This document shows, in pieces, positions 1 through 10,734 of a stretch of DNA of 64,000 nt. The notes below the pieces were generated by a model. That model was given only the letters and a program-made list of their open reading frames with translations. It did not search any database and was not told the origin of the DNA. The stretch's first letter is position 1. The number at the start of each line of letters is the position of its first letter. Made by a program: the position numbers and the translations under genes. This DNA comes from Tetmemena sp. SeJ-2015 (taxonomy: Eukaryota; Ciliophora; Spirotrichea; Sporadotrichida; Oxytrichidae): assembly GCA_027382625.1 (NCBI GenBank), contig JAJKFJ010021016.1:1-64000 (forward strand), read 5' to 3'.

Positions 1-59
1 GGGGAGGGATGATATTATCTGAATAAATAGCGAGAAAGGTAAGTAATTAAGAAGTCTTA

Positions 60-330
60 TTAATCTTAATAAAGAAGAAGCAGCATAAGATAGAGAAGAG
101 AATGAGATCCACACGATTTTATTTCAGTGGATCACTCCCAAGCTCGTCGGAGGGGCAGCAACCTCTAATAAATTAAATGGGGACAACCCAGAGCAAAAAC
201 AATCAAGGATCTACAGTCTAGGGGCTCCACTGGCAAGAAAAGGAAGAAAAATATATTATAGGATGAGCGCAGTCTTATTTGCCTCAATTAATCTTAAATA
301 TTCAAATCACCCGCTATTTCACTTAATTCT
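60..330 (+). CDS. Coding-like segment of unknown gene (partial)
   Basis: A frame without TGA reads through here and includes the stretches ILFQWITPKLVGG and KQSRIYSLGAPLARKGRK, whose composition is more protein-like than the AT-rich DNA that follows. It may be the last MDS of a gene lying upstream of the window, or an early MDS of the RING gene that follows; the frame does not match that gene directly. I do not recognise a family. A GT-AG-like stretch near position 40 could be an intron. Roughly positions 330-780 are AT-rich and hold nothing I can identify. Confidence 0.3.
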
Positions 331-828
331 CTTTAATATAAATTAATATGTCAAATTTTTTGAATTTTTAAAAAGGTTACAGAAAATAATCCTAACAAAT
401 TATAATTTTTTATTCGTAAAATGTTTGTTATGATAACAGTGACATAACTCGTAATTTAACAATTTTACAGACCGATTTCTATTAAAAATAATAAATTTTC
501 CCTTAACTTACAACTCTTTACTAAACAGCCAATAGTCATTTATAAAAGAAAAAAAATTTATTAAAGTTCAAACTAAGAGAGAAAAAAGAAGAATCATCAA
601 TTTTATCTTTCTGTCTTTCTCCTCAATGATATTAATTTTTTAAAAAATTTTTAAAAATGGTAAAAAGGACAATTAATTAAAGAAGCAGGTTCTATTAATA
701 AGTTTTATCCGTTAGATTATTTAAATAGCTCGTTACATTGATAAATTTTTCAGTAAATTTCAATTTTTTTAACTACATTTTAGCAATCCTTCAGATTCAG
801 ATTTTTCATATTCAAATTAGATGATAAA

Positions 829-3800
829 ATGGTGTTTAGTAATGATTATTTTTCACTCATTCTTTTGTCAAAAGGATTCTATTTAATCAAAGCTTTAAAT
901 TATCTTTGCAATTGGAAAGAGAAATTGTTTTATAATGAGCATTTGAATGCCCATCGATTCCTGTCTCACAATTATGATAGCAAGCCAACTAGAAAGAACT
1001 TTATAGATAATGATAACTCTGAAGACTAAATTCAGATTGGGTTTGAAGATCTAATAGGCGATGAAGCTTCTTCAGATGAAAATAATGTGGCTATGGAAGA
1101 TTTTGAAACTATAGAAGAAGAGATAGCTTGGATGGTAGATCAAGCCAAGTCTTCGTATCAAAAGTTTGAGGAAAAGGATAGAATTCACTTTGTTAAAGCC
1201 TCAAAGAGAAAACTTAGCCCTCACGAAATAAAAAAGAAGAGGTAGCATTATTAAAGGATAATTTAATTAAAACATTGTAAGGATTAAATCATAAATATAG
1301 GTGAGAAACTTATATGGCACTTAAACTTTATCTAATATATTCTTCGCTACTTTGATATCTACAAATGAGTATATCTCAGTAAATCTTAACAGAACCCTCC
1401 AAAAAAAATATTTTTCATAGGATTTGGCTTTATAATATTACTTTTTATTGCTAACTTTGTTATGATTAAATGCTTGGTTTTTAAATTTTTAAAATGTAAG
1501 TTTATAAAAAATGTATAAAAGCTGTTTAAGATACTTCTAATACAGCCTAGCTTTTTGAAATTTAATTCAATAGTTTTTAATTTAATAATCTGAAAAATTC
1601 GTGCTTATAATAAAAAAAGTTTTGTATGCATATTTATAGCAACTCCTGAGTACTATTAAAGGATTAAATTATTTAGATAGAAAGACAAGCACCAAGTCGA
1701 AGACTATCATAAAATTAGGAAAGCTAAAAATGCAATTGCGTTCTTACATTAAATGACTAAGAAATCCCAACCTGACAACTCCAATCATAATATGAGTTTA
1801 AAGCCATAACTAACCATTTTGCATAAATTATATTCTGTAAAATTTAAATTTGATTGCAAGGAGATATCCCAGATGAAGTCATTCTCTCAAACTTAAAAAA
1901 GAAGAAGACTTTAAAAATCAGGAAAATAGATGCAACTCAAAATGACTAAACCAACTAAATACAAATATTACTTTGTTTAAGAAACAACTTGACAAGCTTA
2001 GAAAAATCATTTTTTAATAGGTGAGAACTAAAATCTAAATGATCAATTGGTGGTAAAGAATGAGGAATTAGATATGGGTTTATCTTTTTTCTTTGAAGAT
2101 CAGGCAGAGAGTGGGAACGTGAACTATGAGTCTCAATCTCAAGAAAACTAATCAGTCTCACCTAAACCAAATTTAATAGATGGAAATCTCAATAATGATC
2201 TCTATCAGAGCAAGGAAAGTGCAGAGTTTGAAGTTGATAATTATATCTACGAGAGTGCTCGAGACTTGTACAACAACTCATTTATTTAAACGATGCAGAT
2301 GCACCAAACAGCACCAAAAATATCATGCCCTTTCAAATCAATAGTCCTAATGAGCAATAGAATAATATGAGGTTCTAGCCATCCAAAGATAATTCAGGGA
2401 TGAGCTTCCTAAGTCACAGCTCCTCTTCTTTGATAAATAAAGAGGGCAACAATGGCAACGTGGAGACCAAGAGAAATGCTAATTAAGATAGTTAAATGAG
2501 CCAGCTACAGATCCCATAAGGAAATAAAGCTAGAGGTTAAATTAAACCTGACCATAAAGATCACTCTCCCATCCGAGTTCGGAAAAATAGTGACAATACA
2601 CCTTCTAACAAATCAAAGGTGTAATATTAAGATCTAGTGAGACAAAAGTTTATCGGAAATCAGAATAAAGGAGGTCCAATTTTTCCTAGAACTCGATAGT
2701 CAATGGGTGAGGCTGAAGGAGTGAAGATAAATATTATTTCACCTATCTAGAGCAGTAATCATTAATCAACGGGAAATAAGGAAAAGACTGATAATCAAGT
2801 TAAAATTTACAGATATTACGGGTATTTAAATTAAATTCAAAATAATTTTAAGTTGTCTAAATATAAATATTGTGTTTAGTTTATATTTCGCATCCTTCTC
2901 AATCTTTTTTTTAAAAAATAAAATTGTGCCAAAAAAATTATACTTTTCATAACATTCTAATTTCTTTAAGAGAATCGAGTCGCATTTCAAACTTATAAAA
3001 GGTTTTTAATTATATAGGAAGTAGGATTTATTTAAGATACATTCAAATACGAATCAAAATATGGAGTAAACTCAGCCATCTTTTAAAATAATTTAAATTT
3101 AGATTTTTACTCATTTCTATATGCTCTATAAAATGTAGAAAATACGGATAGTTACGAGCCACTTCAATTTGAAGAGCAGTCGAAGAGTTAATTAGATTTA
3201 TCTTCTAGAAATTATTCTCCAAGAGATTAATTTAGATGTAACTATTTATATAGTATGAGATGATTTTTACGACTCGGATAAAGAAATTCTTAACCATATT
3301 AGAACAAAAAATAATTAAGAGGCTCAAGCTTTTGAGAAACGCAAGCTTTGAGTTATAAGATTTTCATTAAATTAATTTCACCATCACCTATTTTAAAAAT
3401 CTTAATGTTTAGATTTAATGTCAAAATTAAATATAAGTGGCAAATCATTGATAGGAAACATCTTCCTTAATAATTTAGACATAAATAATATTCAGAGCAA
3501 TTAGTTAATCATATTATAAGAAATTGTAAATTGGTTTCAATGAAGGAAGCAGATTTCAGGAGTTTAAAACTCATTCATAACTACAAAGATAAAAATTAAG
3601 CAGATTTGGAGATACAACAGCTTGTGAAGAATATTGCAATTGACGAAAATGAAGAGCAGAAAAGATCTTCTCAAAAGGATTTAATGAATATGACAGTAAC
3701 AGAATATAAAAATGCAAAAAATGCTATTGACTAGTTAGAAAAAGAAGATGAAAAATATTAAGACTTAAAATCAAATATAATTAGGAAAATGTCCTCTAAA

Positions 3801-5097
3801 TCTTCATTTTCACTAGAAATAAGCATGCAGCAGAATTCAAACAACGATCAAGAGATTTCTTAGGAAATATAATACGCTTTTACAGAGTGGGTAAAGCTTT
3901 AAAGACATGAAAATGTTAATCTAATCAGATTTCAACTAGCTTCCATACTTTTGATACAGTCGATAATATGGCTATAGGAAAATATAAGTTGCAATATTCC
4001 AATAACATTTTGGCTCTTGATTTCTTGTCTACTCCTTGGAATAGATTCTATCCACAGAGTGATCAGAGTTTCAAAGCTCAATGTATATCTAAATTAGATA
4101 TCTAACAATAACAACCCAGCATCAAGTTAGTAAATGAATAGTTTAATGCAAGTTCTAAAGAGGCTAGCGGTAGTTGAGATAGCTATTGAGCTAATTGGAG
4201 TTGCTTGGATTTTATAAGGTCAATCTTATTTCTACTCTGAGTAAAATACTTGCAGTTGGGAAAGTAGGAAATCTTCCTCCTACATTTTAATGTTTCTTAT
4301 GCTGACTTTTGGTATGATCTTGATCTTTAAGTGGATAATCAAATCGCTTGAATGCTGCTGTATTTTAAAGAAGAGGTTGCTTATCTCTTTTCGCGGTATG
4401 AGATAGAGAAATAGATAAGGAGTTTATATAGTGAATAATATAATTGATAATTTTGAATGTTCCATTCATTAATAATGATCCTCTTCTACGTCATCTATAT
4501 GCTCCTCTGTAGCCTGAGATTTTTATAATAAGCTAAGTTCTTGAATTGCGAGGTATCGCACATGCGTTCTAGAGAGGCTTGAGACAAGGGATAAAGAAGA
4601 AATTTTTTAGAACTAAAAAAGCAAAAGAGAACTAGATTCAGCTAGCAGGAGGCTTTTGTGCAATTTGCCTTGAAGAATTAACCTTGGAAAGAGAAAAGTG
4701 GAATCCTAATCAGAAAAGTCATCTTGAAGATGAAGAGATAGAATCAAAGCTTTAGATATCAAATATTAATTGTGTATTGTCTAAGTTTAACAAGCTTTAG
4801 AAAGGGAGATAATAAGACAAGAATGATCAGGAGATAGAAATTGAATTCTTAAATCGACCACTGTCTTTAACTTGCGATCATCTTAGGAGACATGCCTTTC
4901 ATAAAAAGTGCTTACAAGATTGGCTTAGATACAAAGAAGAGTGTCCACTATGCAAAACTATAATGATTCCAAAGAGAATTTTAAAAGCTGATGGAACAAT
5001 TTAAAGTAATTTAGGCGCTGAGTAATCTATAAATAATTAAGCTCTAAACTTAAATGAAGTAGAAGCCATAGAGTAAGCTAGAGAGTATAGATATTGA
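829..5097 (+). CDS. Multi-pass membrane RING-H2 protein, probable E3 ubiquitin ligase
   Basis: With TAA/TAG read as Gln, one frame can be followed from the ATG at 829 to the TGA at 5095-5097 after removing seven IESs. The product is about 1,200 residues. The N-terminal half is acidic and Gln/Ser/Asn-rich. Four hydrophobic helices follow, encoded at about 3,920-4,350 (for example FWLLISCLLLGIDSIH and YILMFLMLTFGMILIFK). The C-terminus carries a RING-H2: CAICLEEL, then CDHLRRHAFHKKC, then CPLC (about 4,655-4,955). The wide gap between the first and second Cys pairs is unusual. RING-H2 fingers recruit E2 enzymes, so a membrane-bound ubiquitin ligase is the likely role. The AT-rich 2,823-3,017 stays open in the same frame and is either a further IES or an intron of length divisible by three. 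The start codon is not certain, because the frame is open upstream of 829. Confidence 0.8.
1249..1664 (+). other. IES, pointer TATTAAAGGAT, 405 bp removed
   Basis: The 11-bp repeat lies at 1249-1259 and 1654-1664. Joining at it keeps the frame (QHYQRI on one side, YYQRIKLFRQK on the other) and removes an AT-rich stretch that includes a TGA. Confidence 0.88.
1819..1858 (+). other. IES, pointer TTGCA, 35 bp removed
   Basis: Repeat at 1819-1823 and 1854-1858. Removal shifts the frame by two and gives TILQGDIPDEVILSNL, a well-formed continuation. Confidence 0.75.
1953..2032 (+). other. IES, pointer AACTAAA, 73 bp removed
   Basis: Repeat at 1953-1959 and 2026-2032. Removal eliminates an in-frame TGA at about 2022 and joins NDQTNQ to NLNDQLVVKN. 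Confidence 0.8.
2275..2291 (+). other. Candidate 14-bp IES, pointer AAC
   Basis: The frame changes between DLYNN and DADAPNSTKN. Removing 14 bp between AAC copies at 2275-2277 and 2289-2291 restores it. A single missing A in the assembly would do the same, so this is only a candidate. Confidence 0.45.
3223..3261 (+). other. IES, pointer GAGAT, 34 bp removed
   Basis: Repeat at 3223-3227 and 3257-3261. Removal takes out an in-frame TGA and gives SPRDDFYDSDKEILNHI. Confidence 0.8.
3325..3349 (+). other. Very short IES, pointer CAAGCTTT, 17 bp removed
   Basis: Repeat at 3325-3332 and 3342-3349. Without removal the frame hits TGA within one codon; with removal it runs on for about 360 codons into the membrane domain. 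Confidence 0.85.
4434..4476 (+). other. IES, pointer AATAAT, 37 bp removed
   Basis: Repeat at 4434-4439 and 4471-4476. Removal joins the last membrane segment to the RING-bearing frame (VNNDPLLRHLYAPL...), which ends at the 5095 TGA. Confidence 0.85.
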
Positions 5098-5774
5098 ATA
5101 TAAAGAATAGCATATATTCAACAAGATAGCAGCCTAATTTATGAAGATTAGAGTTAGGAAGCCTGGTTTATATGAGTTCAAAGTATTTATTTTTATTTTT
5201 ATAAAATGGAAAAAATTCATGATATAAAGATAAAATGATTAAATTAAGAGAAAAACTTGTTTTATTTAGTAAGGAAATCTAAGTTTATAAAAGTAGAGTT
5301 ATTATGGCTGGAAATTCTTTTTATTTGCCCTAACTGTAAATTTATGTCGTCTGAATTAATAAAAGGGCCAACAGAATTATATCAAATTTATATTAAAAAT
5401 AATTAGTTAATCCTAGATTTATAGTTAATCTTAATAAATTTAATTATAAAAAGATCTTATCTTAAATTAATTTAGATATATCTATAATTCAAATATTTCT
5501 TTGTTGGAGTGGAGTATTTTTGAGATTTGTTCTAGTAATCCCAAAAATAGGTATTATGTATCAATGTTCATAGTTTAGGTTTGTTTGAGGGAGATTATTC
5601 TCATCTGCTTTAAGTATTTTTATCTTATAGATGGCAGCACTCTTTTTAGAATTTTTACTATTCTTCTTTTTACCGAAATTTGCCTCTGGTATTTACAAGT
5701 ATTGCCCAAAAAAGAGAATTATTTTATAATTAAATTGCATCTTAAGTTCATTATTTTTCTAAACTTGAACTTAC
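5098..5774. other. Convergent intergenic, AT-rich
   Basis: This lies between the TGA of the RING gene and the TGA of the next gene on the other strand. The short open frame at 5585-5791 is low-complexity, and I see no coding or RNA signal. Confidence 0.5.
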
Positions 5775-8700
5775 TCATCGCTAAAGAATAATATAAATTA
5801 ATAAGCTGTGTCCCTTAGCACTAGATTTCCTGCGTTTTCTGTTTTAAATTGTTTCCTCTCTTGCCTGTGATCCATCGTCACAAATTTCTTTACTTTTGAT
5901 TCTAGAGATTCTATCTCTTGGAGATTATTTTTTCTTCTCAGATTATTTTATTTGGGACTGCTCGAAATTAGGCTGGGAAGATCCAAAAACAGGACTACTA
6001 GAAGGGGACTCATCCTCAGCTCCTGTTTCTAAAATAGTTGCTTATTTATTCTTGAATTCTGGAATCTAACCTCGTTTAAGATTATTCTTTAACTAGGCTG
6101 TTAACGATTAATTTAAATAAAATTTTTTGATTCAAACTTTTATTTTTAATCATGTTGAGATTCCAAAGGTTCGAAAAATGAATTTTAAAAATTATATGAG
6201 AAAGCTTAAACGATAGTAGGTGGCTCTTCTATAGTATTTCTTTTTTTAAGGGTCTCTTTAAAATGAAAATGAATTAAATGTTATGATTATCTTCTTTAAG
6301 GGTTTTGATGTGTTTGAATTTTCTACTATCTTTTTCTTCTGCTCGTTTGGAGGTATGAGCTTTGTTGTTTTTATGATAGTGAGATGGAGTGAAAGTTGAT
6401 AGTGGTTTGCTTTTTTCTTTGAGTATATCTGTTAATTGCTTATGATATCTTGGCATCTCTTCTTTCTCTTTATTTATTAAGAGAGTAATTTTTAATTTAG
6501 TTTAATATTCCCGAGAGATTTTAGAAATTAAATTATCTTCGGATATTTTAAGTGAAAGATATACAAACATTATCATATAATTTAAATAAACTGCCTGTAA
6601 CTTATTATATAATTTAAAGGAGAAAAGTTTGCTTTAATTACAAATTGCAAACATAAATTACTCAAAGTATAACACTGATTACTTAAATCTAACATTTTAA
6701 AAGTAAAATATCTATAAGATTATGACTATAATATGCAGCAAATTAATATAATTTGAATTTGCAGCTTCAACTGACAAAAACTAGAATATTTATTGGTTTA
6801 GCCATTAAACACTTTTTAAAATCAACTTATCTTTATCTGTAATCAAAATATTCACAATAAAGTGAGTCTTCTTTGGCGAAAAATATCTATTATTAAGTAA
6901 ATTTAATAGTAGCGAGTAGAGCTCATACTTTTCATTTGCAGTTGTCTTATTAAAAATGAAAAATATTTATTAAAATTCTAATCTTTCCAACTGAGCTCTT
7001 GGAACTGTATAAAAGTCTATAACCTTGAGTAAATATATAATAAATTATGAAAATAAGATCTCTAATGTAAGTTGACTTACGGAGTTTATATTTCAAGGCA
7101 CTGATCTTCCCTGAGCAATTCCACTAGTCTGATATTCTTCTTGCTCTTCATTAGAAATAATATCATTTTAAGACACAGTGATTTAATAATGCGCTCTTTT
7201 GCTTAAGTAGGATCTTTTTGAGTTAAAGCTAAAAGAATGCTTCTTCTTATAGTGGTGTGGATTTCTTAGACTGGCTGAGTTACTCTGACAAGCAGCACTC
7301 TTTGGGTGCGAGATAAAAGCTACTAGCTTCTTTCAGAACTTGTTACTAACTTTAAAATTGAATCCAACCATTTATTTTCAAAAGTTTAAAATTGAATTAA
7401 TAAGTGAAACAATCATATTATTTTTATAACTTCTAGTTAATACAATTCTTGACATGATATCCACTTGTCTAACTTTTTAAGTACTGACACGACATCTAGT
7501 TCTTAAATAATTTTTTGTCTTGCTCTAATATAGAGATCTGAACTCTCGTTTTAGACCCTCCGACACACTCTAAATAATAAGTATATTTTGAGTCTATTAT
7601 TTTTATGATATAAATCTTTGCTTAATCTCACATTTTACAGCTTCATAAAAAGTTTATCTGAAGTTTGAGCGATTGATCAGTAGCTAAAACAAAATTTATA
7701 TTTGATTATAAGCTCGATTGCCACATTTCTAAGTGTTTGAAGTAGCGAACCACTATAGTTGCTATTAGCGTATTAATAATTATTATAGCCACTTTAGCCG
7801 CTTGCAGGGCTGCCCTTGTGCTCATTCAAACTTTGTCGAGCTGATGCCTCCAAGTCAGAATGCTCTAGGTACTTTGAACCTGACTTATTTGTAGAGCCTT
7901 TAGTTCCACTCTTATAAAAGTCCAGTCTGCTATTACGATATTCTTCTTCATTTTTACTTACTAAGAAATGGAAAAGCTAATAATGCAACTAAAATATATT
8001 GAACTTAGCTTATGAGCTTGAACTTTGAATAATTTAGACGCAAGATTTTTATAGAAGAGAGCGTTTTGAAGAGTGCTAGTAATCATCAAACAGATGAAGT
8101 ATAGGAAGCAGGCAAATCCTCCTGTCATCGCTAGCACCTCACTTATAGTCTTTACCTCTCGAGTGATTATAATTTAACTTTGAAGAATTTAAAATTGATT
8201 AAGTTAACCTTAGGAATCTTGGATATATATTGCAGTGAATAGAGCTTAACCGTTTGGAAGAAGAGAACCTTGATTATTCTTTAGACTTGAATTATAATTT
8301 TAGCTTATAGCCTGAGTCTCTTTTATACTGTAGAATTTATAATTTACAAAATAATTATAAGAACTCCATAGTTTGTGAAGTTAGCTCTTTCATAAATAAG
8401 TTGTCTCTCAGCACCAAATAATTTTAGGCAACTTTGAAAATTCTCAAGTTGCTTACTTCCGCATTAAGAGAATACAGCTGATTATAAATAACAAAGTTAA
8501 TTCCTAAATAGATTGCTAAGAGTGGTTTTGATAGGAAGATTAAGAAATTCCTCTGCTTCAAAATTTTGGCTTTTATCATACCAAGAGATTTAGGAGGAAG
8601 GAATTTTAAAATTAAATATCACTTGAGCTTAATAGGAATAATACTGTTTATATCAGCTTGTGATTTACATTATTTTCCTTTCCCAGGATTTTGCAGATCA

Positions 8701-9619
8701 AGAATCGTCTAATTACAATAATCCACAGATATTTGTAGTAAACTATGAAAACTATTTAAAAATATATCATTGTTATTTCATAAATTAGCTGCATATTTGG
8801 GTTGTCCAAACCTCCTAAGATTGTTAAATTGGTAAATAAATAAATTAATGTGTTTAATATGGTGGTAGAGGTACACCAATTACTATATAAATTATAAGTG
8901 TAGTTTTAATTCTATTTCTTTGATGAATAGTAGTTGGTAATTCCGAGGGCAGCAGCTTTTTCAGTTTGATCCCCAAATCTTGAATCAGAGCACCTCTGAA
9001 ATATGATGTCCCTCACTTTCTCTAAAGGCTTCTGCCCATAATGAAAAACATAATATTTATACCCAGTATAAATAGCAGATGAGGAACTAGGTGCTGAAAG
9101 TATCTGCCCATAAATAGCGAAGTACAAGTCGATATTAGAGTTTACTGAGCTGTCACTTCCTGAGTATTATAAAAATTAGAATAAAACTCAATAACATTAA
9201 AGTATATAGTCTGTATGGCAACATCCCAAGAAGAGCTTAAATTATAGCCCTCTGAGTTAGTTTAATCTATATTAAAAAGAAGATTTATTGAGTTGAATGA
9301 AGTGTCCACAAGTTTGGAAGTTTAAGTTATTGTGTAGGAGTAGTTCCACACCTCGCTCAACCTCAAAATAAAGTAGCTTACGATTATTGTGTAAATTACT
9401 TACATAATCAAAATGTTTATTATGTAAAAAAGGAAAGTGGCTATTGCCCCAGAGAGAGACTTGAACTAGTCATTCCCTTGATGAGTAAGTGAGATTGTTT
9501 TCCCAAATATGTCAAATCTTAATTGTATATTTTTATTTTATATTAAATCCTGTTAGAAAGTGGGCAAACCTCCGCTTGGGAGATTTGTTCTTTGGGATAT
9601 TATTTTAAACCCAAGGCAT
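5775..9619 (-). CDS. Ciliate-type membrane protein with N- and C-terminal transmembrane regions
   Basis: The chain starts at the ATG complementary to 9617-9619 and ends at the TGA complementary to 5775-5777. The N-terminus reads RRFAHFLTGFDIFGKTIS across an IES, then a hydrophobic helix (GAIATFLFYIINILIMQV) and an ectodomain-like region. A second membrane region near 8,080-8,130 has VKTISEVLAMTGGFACFLYF, followed by an Asn/Ser/Lys-rich tail. This architecture (FDIFGK start, ectodomain, then SEVLAMTGG plus helix) matches my memory of a large uncharacterised ciliate membrane protein family; no function is claimed. At least five IESs are resolved. Others remain, for example near 8,310 and 7,960. 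The stretch between about 6,460 and 7,000 is open but very AT-rich, and its exact MDS limits are not resolved. Confidence 0.72.
6027..6052 (-). other. IES, pointer TTCT (+ strand), 22 bp removed
   Basis: Copies at 6027-6030 and 6049-6052. Removal joins RLDSRIQ to ETGAEDESPSSS and avoids an in-frame TGA. Confidence 0.7.
6085..6299 (-). other. IES, pointer TTCTTTAA (+ strand), 207 bp removed
   Basis: Copies at 6085-6092 and 6292-6299. The length is divisible by three, so the frame is kept either way. The insert is far more AT-rich than its flanks. Confidence 0.65.
7679..7746 (-). other. IES, pointer AGTAGC (+ strand), 62 bp removed
   Basis: Copies at 7679-7684 and 7741-7746. Removal eliminates a TGA and gives SGSLLINRSNFRQTFYEAV. 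Confidence 0.75.
9164..9205 (-). other. IES, pointer GTAT (+ strand), 38 bp removed
   Basis: Copies at 9164-9167 and 9202-9205. The join reads DVAIQTIYSGSDSSVNSNID, connecting two frames that each end at TGA alone. Confidence 0.75.
9514..9549 (-). other. IES, pointer AAATC (+ strand), 31 bp removed
   Basis: Copies at 9514-9518 and 9545-9549. Removal assembles the FLTGFDIFGK signature at the protein N-terminus. Confidence 0.8.
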
Positions 9620-10734
9620 CTAATTTATAGAATTTTGTTATTATTAAATATTGATTATTTAAGAGACGTGCAACTAATCAACTCATAAATTAACCTAGAC
9701 CAGTTTAATCAGTATACCAAAGATTATCAGATCGTAAAAGCTAATCATTCCTCAAAGGGTCTGATTACACACTCTTCCTAAAATCTCTGAAAATTTTCTT
9801 CTTGAAAAACAATATTTTTGCTGAAGAGGCAAATTTACAACTTATTTTTTTTTAATTACGATACAAGATAAATTTATGAGAGAAGAGGGATTCGTTTTTA
9901 TTTTGGTAGTAACCTTAAAAGATAGAAAAGGAATTAATTAATTTATCCTTATAGCCATTTGAAATTTGGAGTTTGTGATGAACTTAAAATTAAAGAGTGC
10001 CGATAATTCATATCAGGAGATTTTGGGGCCATATTTTTTATTATTATTAATATAATTCTTAATGTTTTTAATTATAAGTATTCAAATTTTAATTTTTAAT
10101 TTATCCACTTGATATTTATTTTTATATGCTATAAAAGTTTAGAAAATATATAGAGCTTTCATTTTATAAATTAAGAACTCTTTATTGTTAAAATATGAAA
10201 GAAAAAAAATAGTTGCTAAATTATTTTAAAAGATCCAAATAAAATAAAAAAAATTTGATCACTTTATTTTTTCAGTATGAGAATTTTGATAATGATAAAT
10301 TAATATAGATCTGTCTTATAATTTGATTTTATTAAACGAATATCAATGAAGGAGAGCTTGAGGATTTGTTACTTGTATTTTTAACTTTCTAGCAAAGTAA
10401 TTTAGATTATTTTTGACTTCTAAGGATTTAAGTGTATTCATCTAAATGATGCTTTTAACTCTCTGAGATAAAGATAGATTGAATATTATATGCTTCTCTT
10501 TTTTCCAAATTTTCTTATCTTTTCCTTATCTTTGTTTCATTTATGTTAATTTTAAACTTAAATGTGTTTTTGAGTTAAATTGAAGGTCAAAATTCATTTC
10601 TCCTCTCTTTCGAGAGAGAAGAATATTTGCCCTTTCGAGTGAAATGAACCAAAATGAGATTCATCTCATCAATCAATCCTAGGTAACTTCTACAAATTAT
10701 AAAAAAAACATCCATTTAATTAATCTTTGATTGA
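9620..10734. other. Gene-free AT-rich stretch
   Basis: About 1.1 kb between the start of one minus-strand gene and the end of the next. No frame of convincing composition, RNA gene or repeat was seen. It should hold the upstream region of one gene and the 3' flank of the other. Confidence 0.4.

Noticed and set aside
3241..3262. AGATG as the pointer for the 3.24-kb IES
   Set aside because: It is repeated, but joining there gives an immediate in-frame TGA; GAGAT keeps the frame.
9440..9500. tRNA-like B-box string on the minus strand (AGTTCAAGTCTC)
   Set aside because: No acceptor or T-stem pairing could be drawn, and the same bases encode the conserved N-terminal region of the membrane protein.
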